The notes beneath the pieces are model-generated. The model made no database searches and was not told the origin of the DNA. It saw only the letters and a program-made list of their open reading frames with translations. Positions 8,064 to 17,500 of a stretch of 64,000 nucleotides of DNA are shown piece by piece. The stretch is from contig NZ_VWWP01000002.1 in NCBI RefSeq assembly GCF_011752975.1, positions 620,001-684,000 on the forward strand, written 5' to 3'. This DNA is from Chryseobacterium sp. Tr-659 (GTDB lineage Bacteria; Bacteroidota; Bacteroidia; Flavobacteriales; Weeksellaceae). The translations under genes were made by a program, and so were the position numbers. Every line of letters begins with the position of its first letter. Within the stretch, counting starts at the first letter, position 1.

Positions 8064-9096
8064 ATGGTAATTCTCTCTCAATAATTTCAATAAACTTGTT
8101 TACAGCCTCATCATCTGTACACCATGAAGTAATAAGACGAACAGCCGAAGACTTTTCATCGATTTTTTTCCAGACATAAAATTCAAAATTTTCAGATAAG
8201 ACTTCAATCAGATCATTATCTATAATCGGAAAAATCTGATTGGTATAGGTATCCGAAAGAAATGAGACTCCCTTTTCCTGCAAAGCCTGCTTAATTTTCA
8301 TAGCCTGTTGATTGGCATGTCTGGCAAGATCAAAATACAGATCATCCTTCATTAATTCCAAAAACTGAATTCCCAAAAGTCTGCCTTTAGCAAGCAAGGC
8401 TCCTTTCTGTTTGATATTAAAACCGAAATCTTCCTGAATTACAGGATTATTTATCACAATAGCTTCTCCTATCAATGCTCCGTTCTTGGTTCCTCCCAAA
8501 TAGAAAACATCAGTAAGTGCAGCCACTTTTTCCAGGGTAAGATCGCTGATTTCGGATGTAAGCCCGTGTCCAAGTCTTGCTCCATCCATAAATAGGAATA
8601 AATTATGCTGTCTGCAAAATGCTGAAAGTTCTTCCAGCTCTTTAGCCTGATAAATAGTTCCTAACTCCGTAGAATTCGAAATATAAACAAGTTTCGGCAT
8701 TACCTGATGCGGTATATTTCCATGGCTTTCTAATACCGGAATGATGTGTGACGGTGTCAGCTTGCCGTCTTCCGTATCAATACTTAATATTTTGTGCCCC
8801 GTTGCTTCAATAGCACCTGTCTCATTATTCAGAATATGGCCGGGTGAAGCTGAGATTGCACATTGATAAGGTTTTAAAATGGAAGAAATAACAATTAAGT
8901 TGGCTTGTGTTCCGCCGGAAACAAAATAAACCTGTGCATCTTCTTTTTTTATCTTTTCTTTAATCAGCTCTTTTGCTTTCAAAGAATATTCATCTTCTCC
9001 GTAACCTGCCTGCTGGTTAAGATTATACTGTAAAAGTGCTTGTAAGATATTCGGGTGGCATCCCTCAGAATAGTCGTTTTTGAATGAAAATTTCAT
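8062..9096 (-). CDS. ltaE: Low-specificity L-threonine aldolase
   Basis: 344 residues, the usual length for the PLP fold-type I beta-eliminating lyase/threonine aldolase family. It cleaves L-threonine and allo-threonine to glycine and acetaldehyde. Landmarks are the start SFKNDYSEGCHPNIL, the phosphate loop FVSGGTQANL (residues 58-67), FMDGARLGHG with Asp171 for the PLP ring nitrogen, and the Schiff-base lysine in GGTKNGA (Lys204). It is divergent from the DtxR-type regulator with an 85-base gap. The gene looks intact and ordinary. Confidence 0.9.
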   Translation of the reverse strand: MKFSFKNDYSEGCHPNILQALLQYNLNQQAGYGEDEYSLKAKELIKEKIKKEDAQVYFVSGGTQANLIVISSILKPYQCAISASPGHILNNETGAIEATGHKILSIDTEDGKLTPSHIIPVLESHGNIPHQVMPKLVYISNSTELGTIYQAKELEELSAFCRQHNLFLFMDGARLGHGLTSEISDLTLEKVAALTDVFYLGGTKNGALIGEAIVINNPVIQEDFGFNIKQKGALLAKGRLLGIQFLELMKDDLYFDLARHANQQAMKIKQALQEKGVSFLSDTYTNQIFPIIDNDLIEVLSENFEFYVWKKIDEKSSAVRLITSWCTDDEAVNKFIEIIERELP

Positions 9097-9149
9097 AGAG
9101 TAAAATTAAAAAAAGTTAAAATAACAAGAGCCAATTTTTGGTTTTATTT

Positions 9150-9179
9150 TGTTAGATTTGTATTGAAAATCATCTAACA
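9150..9179 (+). promoter_or_regulatory. Inverted repeat in front of the DtxR-type gene
   Basis: TGTTAGAT at 9150-9157 and ATCTAACA at 9172-9179 form a perfect 8-base dyad with a 14-base spacer. It covers TAGATTTG (9153-9160), a good -7 element, and ends two bases before the TTG start. It is a candidate metal-dependent operator for autoregulation. Confidence 0.5.
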
Positions 9180-9181
9180 TT

Positions 9182-9835
9182 TTGAAAACAACCCTAACAG
9201 AAGAAAATTACCTGAAAGCTTTGTTTCATTTGGTTGACAATGAAGGAAAGGTTACAATTAACGAGCTTAGTAAATTTTTAAATGTAAAAATGCCGAGCGT
9301 TAATAATATGATGAAGAAATTCGCAGAGAAAAAGTGGGTTATTTATGAGACCTACAAACCTCTGATCGTTACAGAAAGTGGAAAACGTGAAGCTGCATTA
9401 GTAGTTCGTAAACACCGGCTCACCGAAATGTTTTTGGTAAAAAAAATGAATTTCGGTTGGGAAAATGTTCATGAGATTGCAGAACAGCTGGAACATGTAC
9501 ATTCTCAGATTTTCTTTGATAAAATGGATGAAATTCTGGATCATCCTAAATTTGACCCCCATGGAGAGCCTATTCCGGATAAAGACGGAAATATAATTGC
9601 ACAGGACTTGCAGAAACTAAGCAGCTGCGAGATTGGTGAAACCGTTGTTTTTGCTTCAGTAACACTTTCTGATGATTCTTTTCTAACCTACTTAAATGAC
9701 AGAAAACTTCTTCTTGATACTAAAGTGAAAATAGTAAAAATTGAAAGTTTTGATAAATCGATGACGATAGAAATTGAAGGTAAAGCAGAAATTTTAAGCA
9801 AAAAAGCGACAGAGAAAATACTGGTAAAAAAATAA
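9182..9835 (+). CDS. DtxR/MntR-family metal-dependent transcriptional regulator
   Basis: 217 residues starting at a TTG at 9182; there is no earlier ATG and the N-terminus LTEENYLKALFHL is the canonical family opening. Domains are a winged HTH (residues 1-65, with PSVNNMMKKFAEKKWV), a dimerisation and metal-binding domain (HRLTEMFLVKKMNFGWENVHEIAEQLEHVHS, His and Glu ligands), and a C-terminal FeoA/SH3-like domain (about 145-217). Such proteins repress iron or manganese uptake genes. The next gene is a TonB receptor on the opposite strand, so a local metal-homeostasis role fits. Fe versus Mn cannot be told. Confidence 0.9.
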   Translation: MKTTLTEENYLKALFHLVDNEGKVTINELSKFLNVKMPSVNNMMKKFAEKKWVIYETYKPLIVTESGKREAALVVRKHRLTEMFLVKKMNFGWENVHEIAEQLEHVHSQIFFDKMDEILDHPKFDPHGEPIPDKDGNIIAQDLQKLSSCEIGETVVFASVTLSDDSFLTYLNDRKLLLDTKVKIVKIESFDKSMTIEIEGKAEILSKKATEKILVKK

Positions 9836-9856
9836 ACTATTGCAAAGACATTATAT

Positions 9857-9892
9857 AAAACGGTGACCGGATCTTTTGCCGTCACCGTTTTT
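9857..9892. terminator. Bidirectional terminator
   Basis: Stem AAAACGGTGAC/GTCACCGTTTT followed by T residues, between the convergent DtxR-type and TonB receptor genes. Confidence 0.85.
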
Positions 9893-9897
9893 ACTTG

Positions 9898-12333
9898 TTA
9901 AAAAGGGACAATAAGTTTTAAGGAAATATTTCGTCCCATATTATATATATTCCCCAGGTACTTTAGCCGGCTGAGATGAGACTGATAAGCCCGGTCAAAT
10001 ACATTATTAACCTGAAGCTGTAACATAGCAGAATGATTTTCGGAATAGTGAAGCTCCACTGATGCCCCAATATTGAACAATGTGTAATCCGGTGTGAAGG
10101 TTTCTGTATTGTCCAATCCCAAATACCTGTTTTGCGCCGCTGAAAACTCTACTTCTGCTGTGGGAGTTACTGATGAAATTAGTTTTGATCTCATGTTTAT
10201 TTTCTGAGACAGGTTTCCCGATAATTTTAATGGAGAAATTAAAGGAAGATATTCTCCCTGAACCCCTTTATTTTTAAATTTTTTATCACGGTTGAATCCA
10301 TAAATAACAGATAAACTGGTTTCAAAATTGAATCCTTTCCATTTTTCAGGATGCAATGATAACCACGCTTCCATTCCATATAGTTGTGCAGAAGCCTGCT
10401 GGTATTGATAGGTTTTATTTCCTTGTGCATCTACAAGAGGATTTCCCTGTGAGTCTACAAGCAATGACAGATAAATATAATTCTGAATATTATTGTTGAA
10501 CCAGCTTACATCCGCTGAGAAATCTTTGAAGCGTGTACTGATCCCAAGATCTTCCTGTAAAGAGAACTCAGGATTAAAATCCCTGTTACCTTTATAAATA
10601 ATATGAGCACCGGGATCAAGACCGTTCGCACCAATCTCTGTAATATTAGGGGCCCTGTAACTTCTCCCGATATTAGCTTTTAAACTGATCTGTTTTGTGA
10701 GCTGAAAAGCAGATCCGATACTGGCTGACAGACCTCCGAATGTTTTGTTATATGAGGCAAATCCAAGTCTGGTATGAGATGATTCCTGGGCAGCATGCTC
10801 TTCAAATTGTGTTGCCGGATTGGTCTGTATATAAAAATTATCCCAACGGATATTTCGGATATCATAACGGGCTCCTCCACTGATGTTGAATCTTTTATAT
10901 TTCCACTTAATATAAGTATAAAAGCCGCCTTCACTCAAATCATAATCGGGAATAGGAAAATCTGTCGCTGATTTATTTTTATTATTTTGAATCATTCCAT
11001 TGACTCCTGCAGAAAGTTCTATGGGTGAAAACTTCGGAAAATTATAGCGTATGCCATAATTTAAAGTATTAAGCCGTACATACATTCCCGGTTGTGAGGG
11101 AACAGTCGGGTGATTATATTCTCTACGAATATTTTGCTGCAAAGCCAATTGAACATCCAGATCTCCTTTCCCGATCTGCTGACTGTGCTGCGCATACAGC
11201 CTATAATGCTGAATTCTCTGATGCAAAGGAGAAAGGGTATATGAATTAAGATCTTTCTGTGAAACAACAGGCCTTTTTTCCGTGTCGTCATCCTCACCTT
11301 CTCCTATCTGATAGGTAAATTTTCCAGTATTAGGATCACGGCTTCCATCAGGTATTCCCTGCAGATTGTCATATAATGTAAAATTGATTTTTGAAAAACT
11401 TGTCTTTGTTTTGCGCCCTAAAAGGAAAGAAAAGTTTTTTTCTTCAAAATTGGTATTATACACCCTGCCATCTGCAGCATTTCTGTAGTTTTTTGCCATT
11501 CTGTAAGAAGCATTTAATGAGGCTATAAAAGAATCTTTTTTGTACCCCAGCTGCATCCCGTTTCCTATAAGGTTATTGTTTCCCTGATATTCTCCCGTTA
11601 TTTTTCCATGTACAACTCCGTCATTCTGAGAAGGCAAGTAAGGAAAAAGACTCACCACTCCGGCCAAGGCATCAGATCCGTACATCAGGCTGGCTGGACC
11701 TTTTATCACTTCTGCATGCTCAACAATATATGGAGCGACTTCTATACCATGCTCATCTCCCCATTGCTGGCCTTCCTGACGAATACCATCATAAAGAGTT
11801 AAAACCCGGTTATAGCCTAATCCTCTGATAAAAGGTTTTGAGATATTCGGCCCCGTTTCTACAACACTTAACCCAGGAGCGGATTTTATCAATGAACTGA
11901 TGATGTTTGTAGCTACAGCTTTTTCAATCTGTTTGGATGAAATACTAAGGATAGCCACAGGGCTTTCTTTAATTAAAGTCTCTTTTGAAACACCTGTTAT
12001 TGCTATTTCATCAATTTTATTATTATTTCGAATGAGAAGAATATCAGGAATTATTGTCTTCTTTTTCTCAACAGCAATTCCCTGCTCAGCATCTTCATAT
12101 CCTCTAGCTTTCACTAAAAGCCTGTAATTTCCGGGAGTAATATTCTTGATTGAATAATCACCATTTTTACTAATCATTGTCTTTATTGAAGTATCTTTGA
12201 GTATTACTTCTGCATCCGGAATGCTTCCATTTTCAAAAAGTACTTTACCTGCTACTTCTGCATCCTGAGCATTGACCATCGAAATAATAAAGATAACAAA
12301 TACCGACAGCATCAATCTGAATTTCATATACAT
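9898..12333 (-). CDS. TonB-dependent outer-membrane receptor, possibly for metal
   Basis: 811 residues with a signal peptide ending VNAQ, a carboxypeptidase-regulatory-like domain (about 25-110: GKVLFENGSIPDAEVILKD), a plug domain (about 125-235, with GPASLMYGSDALAGVVSLFPY) and a 22-strand barrel ending in a hydrophobic strand with terminal Phe. The segment SPLHQRIQHYRLYAQHSQ is histidine-rich and recalls ZnuD-like zinc receptors. The promoter carries a palindrome that looks like a metalloregulator site, and the neighbours are a DtxR-type regulator and a heavy-metal efflux operon. A metal or metallophore substrate is therefore likely but not proved. ATGs at 12333 and 12327 are both possible. 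Confidence 0.85.
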   Translation of the reverse strand: MYMKFRLMLSVFVIFIISMVNAQDAEVAGKVLFENGSIPDAEVILKDTSIKTMISKNGDYSIKNITPGNYRLLVKARGYEDAEQGIAVEKKKTIIPDILLIRNNNKIDEIAITGVSKETLIKESPVAILSISSKQIEKAVATNIISSLIKSAPGLSVVETGPNISKPFIRGLGYNRVLTLYDGIRQEGQQWGDEHGIEVAPYIVEHAEVIKGPASLMYGSDALAGVVSLFPYLPSQNDGVVHGKITGEYQGNNNLIGNGMQLGYKKDSFIASLNASYRMAKNYRNAADGRVYNTNFEEKNFSFLLGRKTKTSFSKINFTLYDNLQGIPDGSRDPNTGKFTYQIGEGEDDDTEKRPVVSQKDLNSYTLSPLHQRIQHYRLYAQHSQQIGKGDLDVQLALQQNIRREYNHPTVPSQPGMYVRLNTLNYGIRYNFPKFSPIELSAGVNGMIQNNKNKSATDFPIPDYDLSEGGFYTYIKWKYKRFNISGGARYDIRNIRWDNFYIQTNPATQFEEHAAQESSHTRLGFASYNKTFGGLSASIGSAFQLTKQISLKANIGRSYRAPNITEIGANGLDPGAHIIYKGNRDFNPEFSLQEDLGISTRFKDFSADVSWFNNNIQNYIYLSLLVDSQGNPLVDAQGNKTYQYQQASAQLYGMEAWLSLHPEKWKGFNFETSLSVIYGFNRDKKFKNKGVQGEYLPLISPLKLSGNLSQKINMRSKLISSVTPTAEVEFSAAQNRYLGLDNTETFTPDYTLFNIGASVELHYSENHSAMLQLQVNNVFDRAYQSHLSRLKYLGNIYNMGRNISLKLIVPF

Positions 12334-12387
12334 TAAGGTTTTTTATTAAGATCTATTAAACTTTGAAAAATGGTTATTAATAAAAAT

Positions 12388-12416
12388 CAAATGTAGTAAA
12401 AAATTAATTATCGCAA
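12388..12416 (-). promoter_or_regulatory. Promoter of the TonB receptor gene
   Basis: On the minus strand TTG (12416-12414), 18 bases, then TACATTTG (12395-12388): a full Bacteroidetes-type promoter. Transcription should start near 12381, giving a leader of about 48 bases. Confidence 0.65.
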
Positions 12417-12440
12417 CAATGTTGCGATAATTAATTTTTT
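12398..12440. promoter_or_regulatory. 43-base perfect palindrome, candidate operator
   Basis: Arms of 20 bases (12398-12417 and 12421-12440) pair perfectly around the loop AAT; the core is TCGCAACAATGTTGCGA. The palindrome covers the -33 element of the TonB receptor promoter. It resembles a terminator with A and T runs, but it lies between two divergent genes, where a terminator has nothing to end. The core is like binding sites of Fur/Zur-family regulators; that assignment is inference. Confidence 0.55.
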
Positions 12441-12520
12441 ATTTTATCCTTATGAATATAAATGACTGTTAAAAAACGGTTAAACTCGCTTTCATAAAAT
12501 GTTTCGTATTTTAATTTTAT

Positions 12521-12528
12521 TAGGTTTG
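12521..12528 (+). promoter_or_regulatory. -7 element of the metallo-beta-lactamase gene
   Basis: TAGGTTTG matches TAnnTTTG; a clear -33 TTG at the right spacing is missing (TTTCG lies 14 bases upstream). The leader would be about 65 bases and contains a small TTTGTC/GACAAA hairpin. Confidence 0.35.
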
Positions 12529-12598
12529 CAGAACTTTCCTCAAACGTTTTGTCTTTCCGACAAATACAAAATTTTTAATTTATTTATCCCATAAAATT

Positions 12599-13318
12599 AT
12601 GAAGAAAAGCATTCCGTTTTTTATTGTTTCTATGCTGTTGAGTCCGTTTGCTAATGCTCAGGTGAAAGATTTTGTGATTGAACCTCAGATTAAGCCCAAC
12701 CTCTATATCTATAAATCCTTCGGAGTATTCGGAGGGAAAGAATATTCTGCCAATGCGGTATACCTTATTACTAAAAAAGGAGTTGTTCTATTTGATGTTC
12801 CGTGGCAGAAAGAACAGTATCAAAGTCTTCTGGATACTATCAAAAAACGTCACAATCTTCCTGTTATAGCCCTTTTTGCCACTCATTCTCATGACGACAG
12901 AGCCGGAGATCTCAGTTTTTATAATAACAAAGGAATTAAAACCTATGCCACCGCCAAAACCAACGAGCTCCTAAAAAAAGAAGGAAAGGCAACCTCTACT
13001 GAACTTATTAAAACAGGAAAGCTTTATCGTATAGGCGGAGAAGAATTTACCGTAGATTTTCTGGGTGAAGGACATACCGTAGATAATGTAGTGGTATGGT
13101 TCCCAAAATATAAAGTACTGGACGGCGGATGCCTTGTAAAAAGCCGAGCAGCAACGGACCTGGGTTATACAGGAGAAGCTAATGTAGCACAATGGCCACA
13201 GACAATGGAAAAACTTAAAGCCAAATATTCACAGGCTGCCCTCATTATTCCAGGCCATGATGAATGGAAAGGCGGCGGACATGTAGAACATACGCTGGAA
13301 CTTCTAAACAAAAAGTAA
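12599..13318 (+). CDS. blaIND-like: Subclass B1 metallo-beta-lactamase, IND/CGB type
   Basis: 239 residues, exactly the length of IND enzymes, with a signal peptide ending ANA (Ala20). It hydrolyses beta-lactams including carbapenems in the periplasm with two zinc ions. Ligands are all present: His96, His98 and Asp100 in THSHDD, His159 in GEGHTVDN, Cys178 in DGGCLVKS and His220 in IPGHDEW. The start, the FGVFGGKEYSAN loop and the ending KGGGHVEHTLELLNKK are those of the IND family as I remember them, with scattered substitutions. No mobile element is near, so it is a resident chromosomal gene. The exact allele needs a database comparison. Confidence 0.93.
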   Translation: MKKSIPFFIVSMLLSPFANAQVKDFVIEPQIKPNLYIYKSFGVFGGKEYSANAVYLITKKGVVLFDVPWQKEQYQSLLDTIKKRHNLPVIALFATHSHDDRAGDLSFYNNKGIKTYATAKTNELLKKEGKATSTELIKTGKLYRIGGEEFTVDFLGEGHTVDNVVVWFPKYKVLDGGCLVKSRAATDLGYTGEANVAQWPQTMEKLKAKYSQAALIIPGHDEWKGGGHVEHTLELLNKK

Positions 13319-13340
13319 CAGATACTTCTGTAATATTAAT

Positions 13341-13390
13341 GTTCCATCCTAAAATAAATTGACAGCAATTGACTTATTTTAAGATGGAAC
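13341..13390. terminator. Long inverted repeat between convergent genes
   Basis: Arms GTTCCATCCTAAAATAA (13341-13357) and TTATTTTAAGATGGAAC (13374-13390) pair at 16 of 17 positions around a 16-base loop. It separates the beta-lactamase gene from the convergent czcB-like gene and probably terminates both. Confidence 0.65.
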
Positions 13391-13422
13391 TTTGATAATC
13401 TCCACAGAAAACGGAGTGAGTA

Positions 13423-14574
13423 TTAATTCGCTTTATTTTTAAGCATCATTAACAAGCTGTAAGCGCCTTTCTGAACGATCTTCTTATTCTTTAAAAAATC
13501 ACTTTTTAAAACTTCTGTAAACTGGTTGTCTGAGATTCCGGTAACCACAGGAATCATCTTATAGTTTGACTTTCCAAGATCCTCAAAGATGTAATTCTTA
13601 TTTTCAAAAGAAACTATGGCTTCATTAGGAAGTCCTTGTGTATAACGGCTGTGGATTTTTACTTCGGCATTAACGTACATTCCTTTTACAAATTCTGAAT
13701 TTGCAGAAGATAATCTGGCCAAAACAGTAGCGGAACCTCCGTTTTCAATACTCGGAACTACACTTACAATTTGGGCATTCGTTTTCATATCCGGGTTCTG
13801 GTTATTATAAACTACAATTTCCTGTCCCGTTTTTATATCATTCACATCATTTTCAAAAACCTTTAATTCAAGAAGTAATCCAGCCGGATTGATAAGTTCA
13901 AACAATGTATCTGCCGGATTGATGTACTGCCCATTATTCACAAAAATCCTGCTTACAAAACCGGAAAACGGAGCATAAATATTGATTTTACTTTTAATAT
14001 TTCCTATGCTTAATCCTTTAGCACTAATCCCGATGATTCTCAGCTTTTCTTCAAGCCCTCTTAAAGTGGCATTCAATGTGGCATACTCTGCCTGGGCGGC
14101 CTGCATAGTTTTGTCACTGCTTGCCTTGCTTGTGTTAAGATCTTTCTGACGGTTAAAATTCAGTCTTGCAGCTTCCAGCTGTGCTTTTGTAACCAAATAG
14201 TCCTGCTGAAGCTGGATAAATTGAGGATCTTCCACTACGGCAAGCACTTGCCCTTTCCTGAAATGACTTCCGCTGATCACATGAATGGATTTGATATGTC
14301 CTCCCATAATACTTGAAATTGAGCTGATATGGGATGGTGCAATTTCAGCCTTCCCGTTCAGACGTACCAGCTTTTGCATATTTCTGTTCTGGATATTCGT
14401 AACGGTAACTCCCACAGATTGAATTTGTTGATCTGTAAGATGAACCGAGCTTTGATTATTTTTAGCGAATTTAGTGTTTTCATAAACCGTTTTATCTTCC
14501 TCTTTTTTTCCTGAACAAGACGATAAGATAAGAAGTAAAGAAAGGCCGTATATAGATATAGTGTTGAATTTCAT
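13423..14574 (-). CDS. czcB-like: RND efflux periplasmic adaptor (CzcB/CusB-like lipoprotein)
   Basis: 383 residues with lipobox LSSC (Cys20). The order is that of membrane fusion proteins: a lipoyl half with HIKSIHVISGSHFRKGQVLAVVEDPQF (about 90-115), an alpha hairpin (about 115-175), the second lipoyl half with INIYAPFSGFVSRIFVNNGQYI, a beta barrel with TGQEIVVYN, and a membrane-proximal domain. It bridges the inner-membrane pump and the outer-membrane channel. It follows the pump gene by 7 bases in the same operon. There is no N-terminal metal-binding domain of the CusF/YHS kind. Confidence 0.9.
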   Translation of the reverse strand: MKFNTISIYGLSLLLILSSCSGKKEEDKTVYENTKFAKNNQSSVHLTDQQIQSVGVTVTNIQNRNMQKLVRLNGKAEIAPSHISSISSIMGGHIKSIHVISGSHFRKGQVLAVVEDPQFIQLQQDYLVTKAQLEAARLNFNRQKDLNTSKASSDKTMQAAQAEYATLNATLRGLEEKLRIIGISAKGLSIGNIKSKINIYAPFSGFVSRIFVNNGQYINPADTLFELINPAGLLLELKVFENDVNDIKTGQEIVVYNNQNPDMKTNAQIVSVVPSIENGGSATVLARLSSANSEFVKGMYVNAEVKIHSRYTQGLPNEAIVSFENKNYIFEDLGKSNYKMIPVVTGISDNQFTEVLKSDFLKNKKIVQKGAYSLLMMLKNKAN

Positions 14575-14581
14575 GATGTTG

Positions 14582-17500
14582 TTATTTTGAAATTAAGAAA
14601 TTAAGCTCCGTTCCAATCTGGTTAAGTCTTTCCAGTTGATCAATATAATCAGCTTTTGTTTTTACCGCCTGATTCACTACTATCACCCAGTTGAGATAAT
14701 CAATTTCTCCTGCCTCCATTTGCTTCTGTGCAGTTTTTAAAATGATTTCGGATTTTGGAAGCTGCTTCTTTTCGTAATTATCAATGATTCTTTGCTGATT
14801 CATATAACTGTTTAATTGTTGCCCCAACCTGTTCTTAAGCTCAATCTCCTTTCTTTGGTATTGATTTTCCGAGATAGCAATTTTTACTTGTGCAGCCTTT
14901 GCCAATGCCCGCTGCCCTTTTGTAAATAAAGGAATTCCAACACCCACCTGAACCGAATTAAACCGATTATTATTAATGTTCTTCATACTCTGATTAGTAT
15001 AGCCAATCAAAAGTTCAGGAAGAAGTTTGCTCTTTTCAAACTGTACTTCAGCCTCTCCCACTTTGATCTGTTGCTGTAAATACTGAAGTTCAGGATGCTG
15101 TTTTACCTGATCTTCTGAGATCTGAAAATCAATATTCATTGTGGGCCGATCTGCCGCCGGCTGATATTGTTTATCAGACTGAAGCAGTAGCTGTAATTGA
15201 AGTTTTGCTATATACAAGTCGTTCTCCAGTATATTCAGCTGTACTTTTATCTGTTCTTTCTGGATTTCAGCAGTGGATTCTTCAAGAATATTGGCTTCTC
15301 CTTTTTTTAATCTTAACTCAGCCTTCTCAGCAAATTTATCATACAAATTACTGACATATTCCAATACTTTTTTCTTTTCCTGAAAGATTAATATCCTATA
15401 AAAAACATCACTTACTTCTCTGGCAAGCTGTGCTTTTGTCAGGTTTTGATGAATAACACTTGCCGTCCATTCCGCATCCAGCATTTGTTTTCTTTTAGAA
15501 TAAACCGTGGGGAAACTGAACCTTTGAGAAATCCCAAAAGAATTATCCGTTTCCTCACCCTGGATTTGTCCGAAACCACTTGTAATTTCCAGTTGGGGAA
15601 GATCAAGATAACTGGCTTTTAGCTTTTCCTGATACTCTGATATCAGTTTGGAATTCCTGAGTGTTCCGTTCTGCTGAAATGCTTTTTCTAAAGCCTGCTC
15701 ATAGGTGATATTTTCCTGTGCCTGAAAGTTTCCGAAAGAGATCAGCAGCAGGAAAACAGATATTTTTTTATAATTTACCTTTTTAGAGAATTTCATTTTA
15801 TTTTTATTAATATGTTCGAATAAGACGTAAAGGATAGGAAGTACAAACAGCGTTAAAAGAGTTGCGAGCATCAGACCGCCAATCACTACCGTAGCCAAAG
15901 GCCTTTGCACCTCTGCCCCGGCTCCGTTGCTTAATGCCATCGGTAAAAATCCTAATGAAGCAACAAAAGCAGTCATTAAAACTGGACGAAGCCTGATTTT
16001 TGTACCCAAAAGCACAATTCTATTAGTATTAGCTATTCCTTTCTTCTTCAGTTGGTTAAACTCTGATATCAAAACAATTCCATTAAGTACGGCAACTCCA
16101 AATAAAGCAATGAATCCAACCCCGGCACTGATGCTGAAAGGCATTCCTCTTAACGCCAGGAAATACACTCCGCCAATGGCTGATAATGGAATTGCTGTAT
16201 AGATTAAAAGACTGTGTTTTACAGAACCAAAGGCAAAGAATAGTAACAGAAAGATCATTACTAACGAAACAGGAACTGCTATTCCCAGCCTAGCTTTGGC
16301 TTCATTTAGATTTTCAAAGGCACCGCCATAAGAAATCGTATACCCTGAGGACAATTTCAGTTCTCTGTTTGTTTTTTTCTGAAGTTCTTCCACAATACTC
16401 TGAACATCTCTTCCTCTCACATTGAAACCTACCACAATTCTCCTTTTAGTATCTTCCCTCTGAATCTGGTTCGGGCTGTTTTTAAGCTCCACGCCAGCAA
16501 GCTGAGATAGAGGAATTTGTTCACCGGAAGGCGTAGGAACCAGTAAATTTTGAATACTTGTAATATCTTTTTTATATTCATTATCCATTCGGACTACAAT
16601 ATCAAATCTCTTTTCACCTTCGTATAATGCACCCGCAGTTTGTCCGGCAAAAGCCATATTGATTACTCTGTTGATCTCTGCCACAGAAATATTGTAGCGG
16701 GAAAGCGCTGCCCGGTTGTAATCAATAACTACCTGAGGTGCTCCTACAACCGGCTCCAGATAAAGATCCTGCGCTCCTTTTACGGTGTTGATGATGCTCC
16801 CCAGTTTTTTAGCATAAAGGGCAAGGCTGTCCAGGTTCTCACCATAAATCTTGCAGACAACATCCTGCCTTGCTCCTGTCATTAGTTCGTTGAAGCGCAT
16901 TTGTACGGGGAACTGAAACCCTGTTGTCAGCCCTGGAATTACTTTTAAAGCTTTGCTCATTTTTTGGGAAAGTTCAGAGAAAGAAGTGGCGGATGTCCAT
17001 TCTTTCTTAGGCTTTAAAACAATGATCATATCCCCTGCATCCATTGGCATTGGTTCAGTAGGAATTTCAGCACTTCCGATCTTTGTAACCACTTTTTCAA
17101 TCTCTGGAAACTGATTCAGAAGAATACCGGCAGCCTGTGTGGTTATTTTTTTGGTCTCATTGATGTTGCTTCCCTGTAAGATCCGCATTTCAACAGCAAA
17201 ATCTCCTTCTTCCAATGATGGAATAAATTCACCTCCCATTTTAGAAAGGATTATGACAGCACCTGCAAACAAAACTAATACACTTACAATGATTGTTTTT
17301 CTAAATTTAAGGGCTTTTATCAGTAGTTTCTGATGCACAGCTTCCACTTTACCCATTACTTTGTCTGAAATATTTTCTTTTTCTTTCTTTTTTCTGCTTA
17401 ATACCAGAGAACTCATCATGGGTATATATGTTAGCGAAAGAATAAATGCACCAACCAATGCAAAAGCAACAGTCTGGGCCATAGGCTTAAACATTTTACC

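Noticed and set aside
12398..12440. Palindrome as a terminator
   Set aside because: Both neighbours start away from it, so no transcript would end there; an operator is more plausible, though an unseen small transcript cannot be excluded.
12599..13318. Beta-lactamase gene as a mobile resistance cassette
   Set aside because: No integron site, insertion sequence or transposase nearby, and composition is like that of neighbours.
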